From Acidobacteriota bacterium (GTDB taxonomy: Bacteria > Acidobacteriota > Vicinamibacteria > Marinacidobacterales > SMYC01): DNA of 8,088 bases. Position numbers and translations under genes: made by a program. Numbering within the stretch: the stretch's first letter is position 1; the number at the start of each line of letters is the position of its first letter. The notes below the pieces were generated by a model that worked only from the letters and a program-made list of their open reading frames with translations, did no database searches and was not told the origin of the DNA. This document shows, in pieces, positions 1 to 5,854 of the stretch. The stretch lies in contig JAUVQL010000036.1 of the NCBI GenBank assembly GCA_030598165.1, positions 1-8,088 of the forward strand, written 5' to 3'.

Positions 1-492
1 ACCAAATATGCGGCCCAAGATTCCCAGCTTTTCTTCTTTTTCGTCTGTAGCAAAGATCTCTTTCGAGTGAACCAACCGGTCTTGGAGATCCATTGGAGAC
101 ATTTTGAGCTTGTCAGCTAGTAGCTTCAAAACAAGACGTTGTAATTCCCTTTCGCGAAACGGCTTGGTCGCAAAACCGTCTGCCTTGAACTGATCGATGG
201 CTTCACGCCGATAGCGGTCCTTCAGATAAACACCGGTGAGGATGAGAACCTTTGTTTTCCTGGTTCCCGCAGATGTCTTGATCTGTTTACATAAATCAAA
301 GCCCGATAGTCCAGGAAGCAGTGCGTCTAGAATCACAAGGTGTGGAGCTGTCGACTCCACCACCTGCAAAACCTTGTGGGGATCTTGGAGACCGTCGATC
401 TCGAGATGGATCGGGGCAAGAGCTTTCTCCACCCTATCGATGTCGTCTTTTTCGTCATCGACAACCAGGATGGTTGGCTTCTGCTCAGCCAT
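1..492 (-). CDS. Response regulator with CheY-like receiver domain (C-terminus cut by window edge)
   Basis: Reading leftward from an ATG at 492-490, 164 codons stay open to the window edge, so the gene is partial at its 3' end. The first ~125 residues are a receiver domain that would accept phosphate from a histidine kinase. The hydrophobic strand ILVVDDE carries the acidic pair D12/D13, the phospho-acceptor is D56 (in VILDALLPG), the switch threonine is T86 (LILTG) and the conserved lysine is K110 (ATKPF). All catalytic positions are present, so it should be phosphorylatable. From ~126 the chain becomes charged and helical-looking (KLKMSPMDLQDRL, then DEKEEK) with no recognisable DNA-binding or enzymatic domain before the edge. 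It could therefore be a receiver-only regulator with a tail, or the start of a longer output module. A Shine-Dalgarno-like AAGGTG (minus strand, 497-502) lies 4 nt before the ATG. It is divergent from lspA. The partner kinase and output are unknown. Confidence 0.9.
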   Translation of the reverse strand, partial: MAEQKPTILVVDDEKDDIDRVEKALAPIHLEIDGLQDPHKVLQVVESTAPHLVILDALLPGLSGFDLCKQIKTSAGTRKTKVLILTGVYLKDRYRREAIDQFKADGFATKPFRERELQRLVLKLLADKLKMSPMDLQDRLVHSKEIFATDEKEEKLGILGRIFG

Positions 493-578
493 GTTTCACC
501 TTATTCAAATAGACCTTCTCGTCAGGGAAAATCCCAAGCGTTTCACCAAGCAAAACCGGCTCGAACATTGGCGAGAGT

Positions 579-584
579 ATCATA
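579..584 (-). promoter_or_regulatory. Possible -10 box for the response regulator
   Basis: On the minus strand this reads TATGAT, a 5 of 6 match to the sigma-70 -10 consensus TATAAT, about 87 nt upstream of the start codon at 492. I find no good -35 hexamer at 16-18 nt spacing, so the call rests on the -10 alone and is weak. It would give a leader of roughly 80 nt. Confidence 0.22.
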
Positions 585-776
585 GTCCCTTCCAGATCCC
601 GTAATCTCCGAATCCCCTAGGACCCACGCCAACTTTCGAGCAATTTTTGCAGAAGCATTAGTTAGAATCTTCTACCGGTTACTCGATGATCAAACCGTGG
701 AGGGGTAATAAGAGTTTATCTCAGAAGAATTTACTCGTGCAACAGTCACATTGTTTCCTAAAGAGGGAATCAGCCT

Positions 777-805
777 TTGAATTGAAACGCTCTCGGTGCT
801 AGTCT
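777..805 (+). promoter_or_regulatory. Possible sigma-70 promoter for lspA operon
   Basis: TTGAAT (777-782) is followed after exactly 17 nt by TAGTCT (800-805), preceded by TGC (797-799), which fits an extended -10 (TGn). The -35 keeps TTGA of the consensus; the -10 keeps only T, A and the final T. The position suits the lspA-lgt-rluD transcript, giving a leader of about 55-60 nt that would include the inverted repeat at 833-863. This comes from pattern matching only and no other site in the gap looked better. Confidence 0.35.
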
Positions 806-832
806 GAATACGGATTATCGGGAGCTGCCGTC

Positions 833-863
833 ACTCGAGGCGATTAGCGTCAGCTCCTCGAGT
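833..863 (+). repeat. Perfect 8-bp inverted repeat in the lspA leader
   Basis: ACTCGAGG (833-840) and CCTCGAGT (856-863) are exact reverse complements separated by 15 nt, ending 6 nt before the lspA ATG at 870. The downstream arm contains GAG (860-862), the only weak Shine-Dalgarno-like element before lspA. In RNA the hairpin would hide it, and in DNA the two arms could be half-sites for a dimeric repressor. Which of these holds, if either, cannot be told from sequence. Confidence 0.4.
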
Positions 864-869
864 AACTAT

Positions 870-1376
870 ATGCACTCTCGATTGGGACTATTAATCATAA
901 TCCTAGTGGTGCTCGCTCTGGACCAGGTCACAAAAATATTAGTCAGTTCGAGCCTCTCCCTAGGGGAATCCATTCCAGTACTACCGGATTTCTTCCATCT
1001 CACTCTGGTACGAAACAGTGGAATGGCTTTCGGTCTGCTCTCCGCTGCGACGATTCCCTACAAGCCCATTTTGGTCACCTTACTTTCCGTGGTAGCCCTG
1101 AGCGCCGTGGCGATTTATGCGGTCAGCTCTCCCGCGAATGAACGTTTGAGCCAGTTCGCTCTTGCTTTCATTCTTGGTGGCGCTGCGGGTAATATCATCG
1201 ACCGCGTTAGACTCGGCTATGTCGTCGATTTCATCGACGTTTTCTATCGCGGATCGCATTGGCCGGCGTTCAATGTCGCCGACACCGCGATTTGCGCCGG
1301 TGTTGGTTTACTTCTTCTCGACACGCTTCTCCGTCCCGCCAAGACAACAGTAGAGGCGGGGACCGGAGACAATTAG
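870..1376 (+). CDS. lspA: Lipoprotein signal peptidase (signal peptidase II)
   Basis: LspA is an inner-membrane aspartyl protease that cleaves the signal peptide of prolipoproteins just before the diacylglyceryl-cysteine, the step after Lgt. The 168 residues match the usual family length. Segments in order are a first membrane helix (~5-21) ending in the conserved DQ (D18-Q19), VRNSGMAFG (47-55, family NxGxAF), helices near 66-85 and 96-110, NIIDR (108-112), VVDFID (118-123), FNVAD (134-138) and a last helix (~139-152). By alignment with the known catalytic pair (D124 and D143 in Pseudomonas), the active-site aspartates are D120 and D138; both are present. The ATG at 870 is chosen because it starts just before the first helix, although the ribosome binding site is poor. 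It is the first gene of a tight cluster; lgt begins 5 nt after its stop. The C-terminal tail (RPAKTTVEAGTGDN) is soluble and unremarkable. Confidence 0.96.
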   Translation: MHSRLGLLIIILVVLALDQVTKILVSSSLSLGESIPVLPDFFHLTLVRNSGMAFGLLSAATIPYKPILVTLLSVVALSAVAIYAVSSPANERLSQFALAFILGGAAGNIIDRVRLGYVVDFIDVFYRGSHWPAFNVADTAICAGVGLLLLDTLLRPAKTTVEAGTGDN

Positions 1377-1381
1377 AGCTC

Positions 1382-2182
1382 GTGTACCCGAAACTATTCG
1401 ATCTCGGTCAAGTCGACCTGTGGGGAAATAGCGTCAATCTGTTTCTCCCGACTTATGGCTTCTTACTGGCCATCGGTTTTCTCGTTGCGTTGAAAGTGGC
1501 CGCAGCTAGAGGCAAACAGCAGGGGGTGGATGCCAATCTCACGTTGGATCTCGGGCTCTATATCCTCATCTCGGCCTTGCTAGGAGCAAAGCTCCTACTC
1601 CTCATCGTCGATTGGGAGCACTACAGTCACAGTCCAGCTAGCTTGCTGCGTTCCGGCGGAGTCTTCTACGGAGGGCTCATTGCTGCAGTCATCGTTTCGC
1701 TGTGGTTTTTTCATAAGCACAAGTTGAAGGCGTGGCGCATGACGGACATCATGGCCCCGTCAATTGCCTTGGGACACGCCATCGGTAGGCTGGGGTGCTT
1801 TTCTGCCGGCTGCTGCTACGGCAAGCCTACCGAGATTGCCCTTGGGGTCACGTTCAACAATCCCTACGCGAGAGAGATTGCGGGCACACCCCTCGGTATC
1901 GCGCTTCATCCGACCCAGCTCTACGAGGCGGCAGCTGAGCTTTTGATCTTCCTGATCCTGCTGGTTCTAGCGAAAAGGAAACGATTCGACGGTCAGATCT
2001 TTTGGACCTATGTGGCGCTCTACGCCGTCGCCAGATTCGTCATCGAGTTCTTCCGTGGTGACCAAAGAGGCCAGGTCTTCGATGGCGCGCTCTCGACGTC
2101 CCAGTTCATCGGCCTGGTCATGCTTGTAACCAGTATCTTCGCCATGGCCTATATGCGCCGTAAATCTCGCACGACTCCTTGA
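1382..2182 (+). CDS. lgt: Phosphatidylglycerol:prolipoprotein diacylglyceryl transferase, GCF..GCCYG subtype
   Basis: Lgt moves diacylglycerol from phosphatidylglycerol to the lipobox cysteine of prolipoproteins at the inner membrane, which is the first maturation step. The GTG at 1382 gives 266 residues, a normal length. The frame is open farther upstream to an ATG at 1259, but those 41 codons are an arginine-rich out-of-frame reading of lspA and are rejected. The protein is hydrophobic throughout (helices near 22-39, 57-77, 97-110, 185-197, 207-223, 241-257). Family landmarks are Y25 (TYGFLL), GGVFYGG (92-98), GRLGCFSAGCCYG (135-147) with the essential arginine R136, LHPTQLYEA (175-183), and FFRG (223-226) with R225. 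Against E. coli Lgt, the H103 position is Y96, N146 is C139 and E151 is C144; I recall this Cys-rich form from other phyla, so it looks like a subtype rather than a defect. The GGAG at 1365-1368 is somewhat far (13 nt), so coupling to lspA translation is likely. Its stop overlaps the rluD start. Confidence 0.94.
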   Translation: MYPKLFDLGQVDLWGNSVNLFLPTYGFLLAIGFLVALKVAAARGKQQGVDANLTLDLGLYILISALLGAKLLLLIVDWEHYSHSPASLLRSGGVFYGGLIAAVIVSLWFFHKHKLKAWRMTDIMAPSIALGHAIGRLGCFSAGCCYGKPTEIALGVTFNNPYAREIAGTPLGIALHPTQLYEAAAELLIFLILLVLAKRKRFDGQIFWTYVALYAVARFVIEFFRGDQRGQVFDGALSTSQFIGLVMLVTSIFAMAYMRRKSRTTP

Positions 2183-3159
2183 CTCCAGAAATCGACAACA
2201 ACGAAGCCCTCACCGTGAGGTGGATTGTCTCCCCGGAGGAGGCAAACACACGTATCGATCAACTGATCCCGAACCACGTCGGAAACGCCAGTCGCGCGCA
2301 AGCAAAGAAGTGGATCGAGAACGGGCGGGTTCGAGTCAATGGCCAAACGATACGGCCTTCGCGGCTCGTGCATCCCGGTGAAGAGATCGAGGTCGAGGTT
2401 CCACCCACTGAGCCCGCCGAGCCTCGGGCCGAGGACATTCCCATCGAGATTCTGCACGAGGACGAAGATCTCGTCGTGGTCAACAAACCTCCACACATGG
2501 TCGTGCATCCCGCTGCGGGACATACTTCGGGTACATTGGTCAATGCACTGCTCCACCACTGCTCCGACCTCAGCGGGATCGGAGGAGTGGCCCGCCCCGG
2601 CATCGTCCATCGCCTTGACCGAGGCACATCGGGCTTACTCGTTGCCGCAAAAAACGACCGCTCCCATCGTGCCGTGGCTCGTCAGTTTGCCAGCCGAGGC
2701 GTCGAGAAGCTCTATCTGGCACTCGTTTACGGTACACCTCCCGAACACCTTCGTATGGATAGCCCCATTGGGCGCGATCTCGTGGACCGCAAGAAGATTT
2801 CCAGCCGCTCGCGGCGCCCTAGATCCGCCATCACGGAAGCAAAGAAGCTCGAGGCACTCCCTCTCTCAACGTTCCTATCCGTTCGCATCACGACCGGCCG
2901 TACGCACCAAATCCGAGTTCACCTTTCGGAAGCCGGCTTCCCGTTGGTGGGCGACACGGACTACGGTCGGGCACACCGCCCGCCGAAAGGTGGTGGCGAA
3001 GCCTTCTTGATCCTCCATCGCTTGAATCGTCCCGCCCTTCATGCCGCTCGTTTGGTCTTCCGCCACCCACGCAGCGGAGAACGACTTCAATTCGAAGCAC
3101 CTCTTCCCTCCGACATCCTCGAGGTTCTTGACGCACTCCGGCACCTAGCCAAAACGTGA
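2179..3159 (+). CDS. rluD: RluA-family 23S rRNA pseudouridine synthase (RluD-like)
   Basis: The enzyme isomerises specific uridines in RNA to pseudouridine; RluD acts on helix 69 of 23S rRNA in the cytosol. Of its 326 residues, ~23-74 form an S4 RNA-binding domain (TRIDQL, then RAQAKKWIENGRVRVNG), followed by the catalytic domain. VVNKPPHMVVHP lies at 100-111, the catalytic loop HRLDRGTSGLLV spans 144-155 with nucleophile D147, and GRTHQIRVHL (240-249) precedes PLVGDTDYG (255-263). An S4 domain and this length favour RluD or RluC-type enzymes over the short RluA; the exact target uridines cannot be read from sequence. The start is a TTG overlapping the lgt stop in the tetranucleotide TTGA, with no clear Shine-Dalgarno, so translational coupling is inferred. 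An in-frame GTG at 2215 (codon 13) is the alternative and would still keep the S4 domain whole. It is transcribed with lspA and lgt. Confidence 0.93.
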   Translation: MTPEIDNNEALTVRWIVSPEEANTRIDQLIPNHVGNASRAQAKKWIENGRVRVNGQTIRPSRLVHPGEEIEVEVPPTEPAEPRAEDIPIEILHEDEDLVVVNKPPHMVVHPAAGHTSGTLVNALLHHCSDLSGIGGVARPGIVHRLDRGTSGLLVAAKNDRSHRAVARQFASRGVEKLYLALVYGTPPEHLRMDSPIGRDLVDRKKISSRSRRPRSAITEAKKLEALPLSTFLSVRITTGRTHQIRVHLSEAGFPLVGDTDYGRAHRPPKGGGEAFLILHRLNRPALHAARLVFRHPRSGERLQFEAPLPSDILEVLDALRHLAKT

Positions 3160-3267
3160 AGTTAGCGGTTTCCGGAGGTAGAATGATAGAGGAGTCAGGA
3201 TAGCCGTTCCAGGTTTTCGTGGACCTTAGAAACCTCCTGCTCCAGTCATCGAAAGAGCGCATTACTC
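3160..3267 (+). other. Spacer with strong ribosome binding site and six-codon mini-ORF
   Basis: This 108-nt gap holds the strongest Shine-Dalgarno-like sequence seen in the window, GGAGGT (3174-3179), 3 nt before an ATG at 3183 that opens only six codons (MIEESG, stop at 3201-3203). The mini-ORF is not in frame with the gene at 3268. A complementary ACCTCC lies at 3232-3237 and could pair with the GGAGGT. It may be a leader peptide or chance. No terminator with a U-tract was found. Confidence 0.3.
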
Positions 3268-5115
3268 TTGAGAAATCTGACCAATAGCCTTCTGGGTGGA
3301 CAACTACTCGCCCTATTTCTAGCTCAATCCATCTTTATCTTGAATCCGCAGGTGACCCTCGACGCACCTACGATACTTCGTGTCTGGGGATCCGTTGCCC
3401 TGACGTACGGCATCGCATCGGGTCTCCTATCCTGGCTGTTGCTCTTCCTCGTCGAGGAGGTTCGGGGAGGCCCACTCCGCCCGGCTTGGATGTCGTTCCG
3501 TCTCCTCATTTGGCTGCTCACCCTGGACCTTGGCCTCGCAGCAACTCTTCTGTGGCATAATCTTTTCTACTATCGACTCTATATCACCCCGGATAACATA
3601 CGCACCCTAGCAACAGCAGCTACGATCCTATCCGCAGCAGCAGCCATCCTACTCATATTAGCTCTCTTTCATTACTCCTTTGGGCGACGAGCAGCCCATT
3701 TCGGTTACTCCTTGGTCTTTCTCACTTGGATTGTTTCCCTGGTGGCGCCATTTTTCTTTCGTCCTATCAGCAACGAAACGTCATCCTCAGTCCCACGCTT
3801 GCCTCTCGAGGACAGTCCTTCGCCTGGCCGTGTCACGATCATCGGCATGGAAGGGGCTTCGATGTCCTACGTCCTGCCCGCCGTAGCCGAGGGAAAGCTC
3901 CCCAATTTCGCACGACTCATCGAAGGTGGTGCCTCGGGAGCTTTAAGGACGATCCACCCTACGGAATCACTCGCGGTTTGGACGAGCATTGCCAGTGGTA
4001 AACTCCCCCGGCAGCACGGTCTCTTGGGCTTCTACCGATACCGCTTTCCAGGTGTCCAATCGACGTTTTCGTTGTTGCCCCACGGACTCTTCCTGCAGAG
4101 CCTGGAGTACCTGGGATTGCTCAAACGCACAGCGGTGACGTCCACTCAGCGACGGACAGGCACCTTCTGGACCATTTTGTCCAGCTTTGGCGTTAAAGTC
4201 GGACTCTTGCGGTGGTGGGGCACCTACCCCGCCGAGGCCGTCGATGGTTTCATCGTCTCCGAATACTTTCATCGTCAAGTGAGAGAACAGTTCGATCCCA
4301 AACTGCCCGATCTGACGTACCCCGCGGACCTTTTTCCCCAACTCGCTCCTTTGGTCGTCCAGCCGCATGACATCGATGCTTCGGAGTTGGACCGATTCGT
4401 GGACCGGAGTGTCGATATTCCCGACGACACACTCCCATGGGAGTCCGTCCTCAGATCCTCGCTGGCTGACGATGCGACTTACCAACGAGTAGGCCGGCAG
4501 TTGCGCGAGTCTCAGGACCCCCACGTCTTCGCGATTTATTTCTTTGGACTCGACAACCTTGGACATATATTTTTCCGTTACCACCGCCCGGAAAGCTTCG
4601 GAGACGTGAATGAGCGAGAGCTCAAGAAGTATGGCCGGGCTATAGAGGCCTACTACAGCTATCTGGATACGGTCCTTGGTGATTACTTGCAATCTCTACA
4701 ACCGGAAGAAACGCTAGTCGTGATCTCGGGACACGGTATGGAAGCCTTGCCTGTATCGCGTCGAGTCGCGGAGGCGTTCAAGGGCGGCAGCCACCTTTCC
4801 GGCTACCACGAAGGAGCCCCGGATGGTCTTGCTCTTTTCTATGGCCCGGGAATCGCCCAGGGCGCCAAGTTTCAAGGCGCTTCCGTTGTCGATATTACAC
4901 CTACGTTGCTCTACCTCATGGGACTACCCATCGGGCAAGATATGGAAGGCAACCTGCTTGCTGCTGTTCTCAAAGAGTCCCTGAGCCGCACCCAACCAGT
5001 AACCTTCATCTCCTCATACCATAACTTTCTCATTGGGCCCCGGCGCGAGGAGGACTCCTTCGAGCGCCCCTCTCCTCTCGATGCATTACCCGAGGCCCTC
5101 GAAAGCCGGGACTAG
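3268..5115 (+). CDS. Membrane-anchored alkaline-phosphatase-superfamily (type I phosphodiesterase-like) protein
   Basis: This 615-residue protein has two parts. Residues 1-165 hold five predicted membrane helices (~8-26, 42-62, 77-97, 112-136, 146-165). Basic loops after helices 2 and 4 (RGGPLR, GRR) suggest they face the cytosol, placing the rest in the periplasm. From ~186 there is an alkaline phosphatase/phosphodiesterase fold: VTIIGMEGA (189-197), LPNFARLIEGG (211-221), the nucleophile region PTESLAVWTSI (231-241) leading to GKLPRQHG (244-251), FGLDNLGH (426-433) with ligands D429 and H433, VISGHGME (485-492), GYHEGAPDG (512-520) with H514, and the C-terminal VVDITPTLLYLMGLP (540-554). 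Two usual acidic ligands differ: E195 where Asp is normal, and G488 where family members have SDHG. Activity is therefore uncertain. Substrate is unknown; a phospholipid or other envelope phosphoester is a guess. The TTG start at 3268 is the first usable start after an in-frame stop at 3187, but it has only weak ribosome binding. It lies downstream of the lipoprotein-processing genes in the same direction. Confidence 0.85.
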   Translation: MRNLTNSLLGGQLLALFLAQSIFILNPQVTLDAPTILRVWGSVALTYGIASGLLSWLLLFLVEEVRGGPLRPAWMSFRLLIWLLTLDLGLAATLLWHNLFYYRLYITPDNIRTLATAATILSAAAAILLILALFHYSFGRRAAHFGYSLVFLTWIVSLVAPFFFRPISNETSSSVPRLPLEDSPSPGRVTIIGMEGASMSYVLPAVAEGKLPNFARLIEGGASGALRTIHPTESLAVWTSIASGKLPRQHGLLGFYRYRFPGVQSTFSLLPHGLFLQSLEYLGLLKRTAVTSTQRRTGTFWTILSSFGVKVGLLRWWGTYPAEAVDGFIVSEYFHRQVREQFDPKLPDLTYPADLFPQLAPLVVQPHDIDASELDRFVDRSVDIPDDTLPWESVLRSSLADDATYQRVGRQLRESQDPHVFAIYFFGLDNLGHIFFRYHRPESFGDVNERELKKYGRAIEAYYSYLDTVLGDYLQSLQPEETLVVISGHGMEALPVSRRVAEAFKGGSHLSGYHEGAPDGLALFYGPGIAQGAKFQGASVVDITPTLLYLMGLPIGQDMEGNLLAAVLKESLSRTQPVTFISSYHNFLIGPRREEDSFERPSPLDALPEALESRD

Positions 5116-5116
5116 C

Positions 5117-5212
5117 CCGCCTTCGCTCATTGAGACTACAGCAAAGCTTCGGCGGGTCCGCCGTCTTGTCCGCCGTAGCTTTAGCGAAGGCGGAAGCCTT
5201 GGCGAAGGCGGA
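5117..5212. repeat. GC-rich modular palindromic repeat (REP-like element)
   Basis: CCGCCTTCGCT (5117-5127) is repeated inverted as AGCGAAGGCGG (5183-5193), and the core GCGAAGGCGGA recurs at 5202-5212. Between them are AAGCTTCGGCGG (5144-5155), a TCCGCCG word at 5157-5163 and again at 5170-5176, and self-complementary CGGCGG (5150-5155) with CCGCCG (5158-5163). Translated on the plus strand it gives the RRSFSEGGSLGEGG pattern, and on the minus strand AFAKASAFAKATADKTAD. I recognise these two peptide signatures from many spurious intergenic predictions in Acidobacteriota-type genomes, which indicates a multicopy family. It fills most of the phosphatase-pyrR gap. It may fold strongly in RNA and damp read-through, but has no U-tract of an intrinsic terminator. 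Confidence 0.75.
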
Positions 5213-5263
5213 CTGCCTCCTGTATTCTTTCATTTGACCTCCGTGTTACGATACTCGCCGAAT

Positions 5264-5806
5264 ATGGACTACCGGCAAATCTCGACTCTAATGGACGCGG
5301 CTGAAATCCGCGAGATCCTGACTCGCGTCGCCGACGAGATTCTCGAACGGGGATCCACAAAGGAGCTCGCCCTCGTTGGTATTCGCACACGCGGGGTTCC
5401 ATTAGCAAAACGGTTGGCAGGCCTCATTCAAGCTCGTACCGGCACAGATCTTCCGTTGGGCGTCCTAGATATTACGCTCTACCGTGACGACCTGACCGAT
5501 ATCGCCTCCCAGCCGGTGGTGCGTCCTACGGTTCTGCCCTTTCCCGTCGATGGACACCGCATCGTTCTCGTCGACGATGTTTTGTATACCGGCAGAACGG
5601 TCCGGGCCGCCATCGACCAGCTCATCGACTTTGGACGACCTCGAAAAATCGAGCTGATGGTACTCATCGATCGCGGGTGGCGTGAGCTTCCTTTCAAGGC
5701 GGACTACGTCGGAAAGGAAGTGGAGACCACAAAGCAACAAATGGTGGAAGTCCGTCTCGACGAAAATGATGACCGAGACGAAGTGGTCCTCATGGAGCAG
5801 AAATAA
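5264..5806 (+). CDS. pyrR: PyrR: pyrimidine operon regulator / uracil phosphoribosyltransferase
   Basis: PyrR-family proteins bind pyr mRNA when UMP is high and thereby stop pyr expression; many also make UMP from uracil and PRPP. The 180 residues match the family. They show an N-terminal helix (MDAAEIREILTRVADEILER, 10-29), GIRTRGVPLAKRL (39-51), DITLYRDDL (69-77), the type I PRTase PRPP loop VLVDDVLYTGRT (101-112), LIDRGWRELPF (134-144), ADYVGKEVET (146-155) and the C-terminal strand VEVRLDE (161-167). W139 sits where many PyrR proteins have histidine in DRGHRELP. The frame stays open upstream to 5033 through the GC-rich repeat, but those residues are low complexity and not PyrR, so the ATG at 5264 is preferred. 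It has no clear Shine-Dalgarno; a second ATG (5291) has none either and is followed directly by the conserved helix. It heads the pyrR-pyrB-pyrC operon, with pyrB starting 48 nt after its stop. Confidence 0.93.
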   Translation: MDYRQISTLMDAAEIREILTRVADEILERGSTKELALVGIRTRGVPLAKRLAGLIQARTGTDLPLGVLDITLYRDDLTDIASQPVVRPTVLPFPVDGHRIVLVDDVLYTGRTVRAAIDQLIDFGRPRKIELMVLIDRGWRELPFKADYVGKEVETTKQQMVEVRLDENDDRDEVVLMEQK

Positions 5807-5854
5807 TCCTGGAGTCCATTAAAGAAAGGGAGAACCTCGGAGCACATTCGTGAA

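Larger units (their letters stand above)
493..869. other. Divergent intergenic region between response regulator and lspA
   Basis: These 377 nt contain no convincing gene. The stretch around 640-790 is richer in A and T than the flanking genes, as expected for a region holding promoters. A 38-codon ATG frame at 686-802 has no ribosome binding site and no recognisable product. The region must carry the promoters of both divergent transcripts. The best candidates are listed separately, together with an inverted repeat close to lspA. I see no rho-independent terminator, riboswitch or tRNA in it. Confidence 0.6.

Noticed and set aside
236..604. Plus-strand 122-residue frame opposite the response regulator
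   Set aside because: Antisense to a clear receiver domain, serine/arginine-rich, with no family resemblance and no ribosome site.
686..802. 38-codon ATG frame in the intergenic region before lspA
   Set aside because: No Shine-Dalgarno, no hydrophobic or domain pattern, and it runs across the candidate lspA promoter.
1259..1381. Upstream extension of lgt to an ATG at 1259
   Set aside because: The 41 extra codons are an arginine-rich out-of-frame reading of the conserved end of lspA and do not resemble any Lgt N-terminus. GTG 1382 gives a normal family length.
3208..3237. Possible terminator hairpin after rluD
   Set aside because: Only 4-bp stems (for example AGGT 3211-3214 with ACCT 3223-3226) can form and no U-tract follows.
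3967..4692. Long minus-strand frame (241 residues) inside the phosphatase gene
   Set aside because: The plus strand carries conserved AlkP motifs throughout this stretch. The antisense frame shows no motif and is a codon-bias shadow.
5030..5233. Minus-strand 67-residue frame containing AFAKASAFAKATADKTAD
   Set aside because: It is the repeat element read as protein plus the antisense of the phosphatase 3' end. It is useful as a signature of the repeat but is not a gene.
5033..5263. Upstream extension of pyrR to 5033
   Set aside because: It would overlap the phosphatase gene and then translate the palindromic repeat. None of it resembles PyrR, whose conserved helix begins just after ATG 5264.
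5234..5263. TTGACC with nearby TACGAT as a pyrR promoter
   Set aside because: TTGACC (5234-5239) and TACGAT (5247-5252) are only 7 nt apart, and no acceptable hexamer partner exists at 16-18 nt for either. A leaderless pyrR from TACGAT alone cannot be supported.
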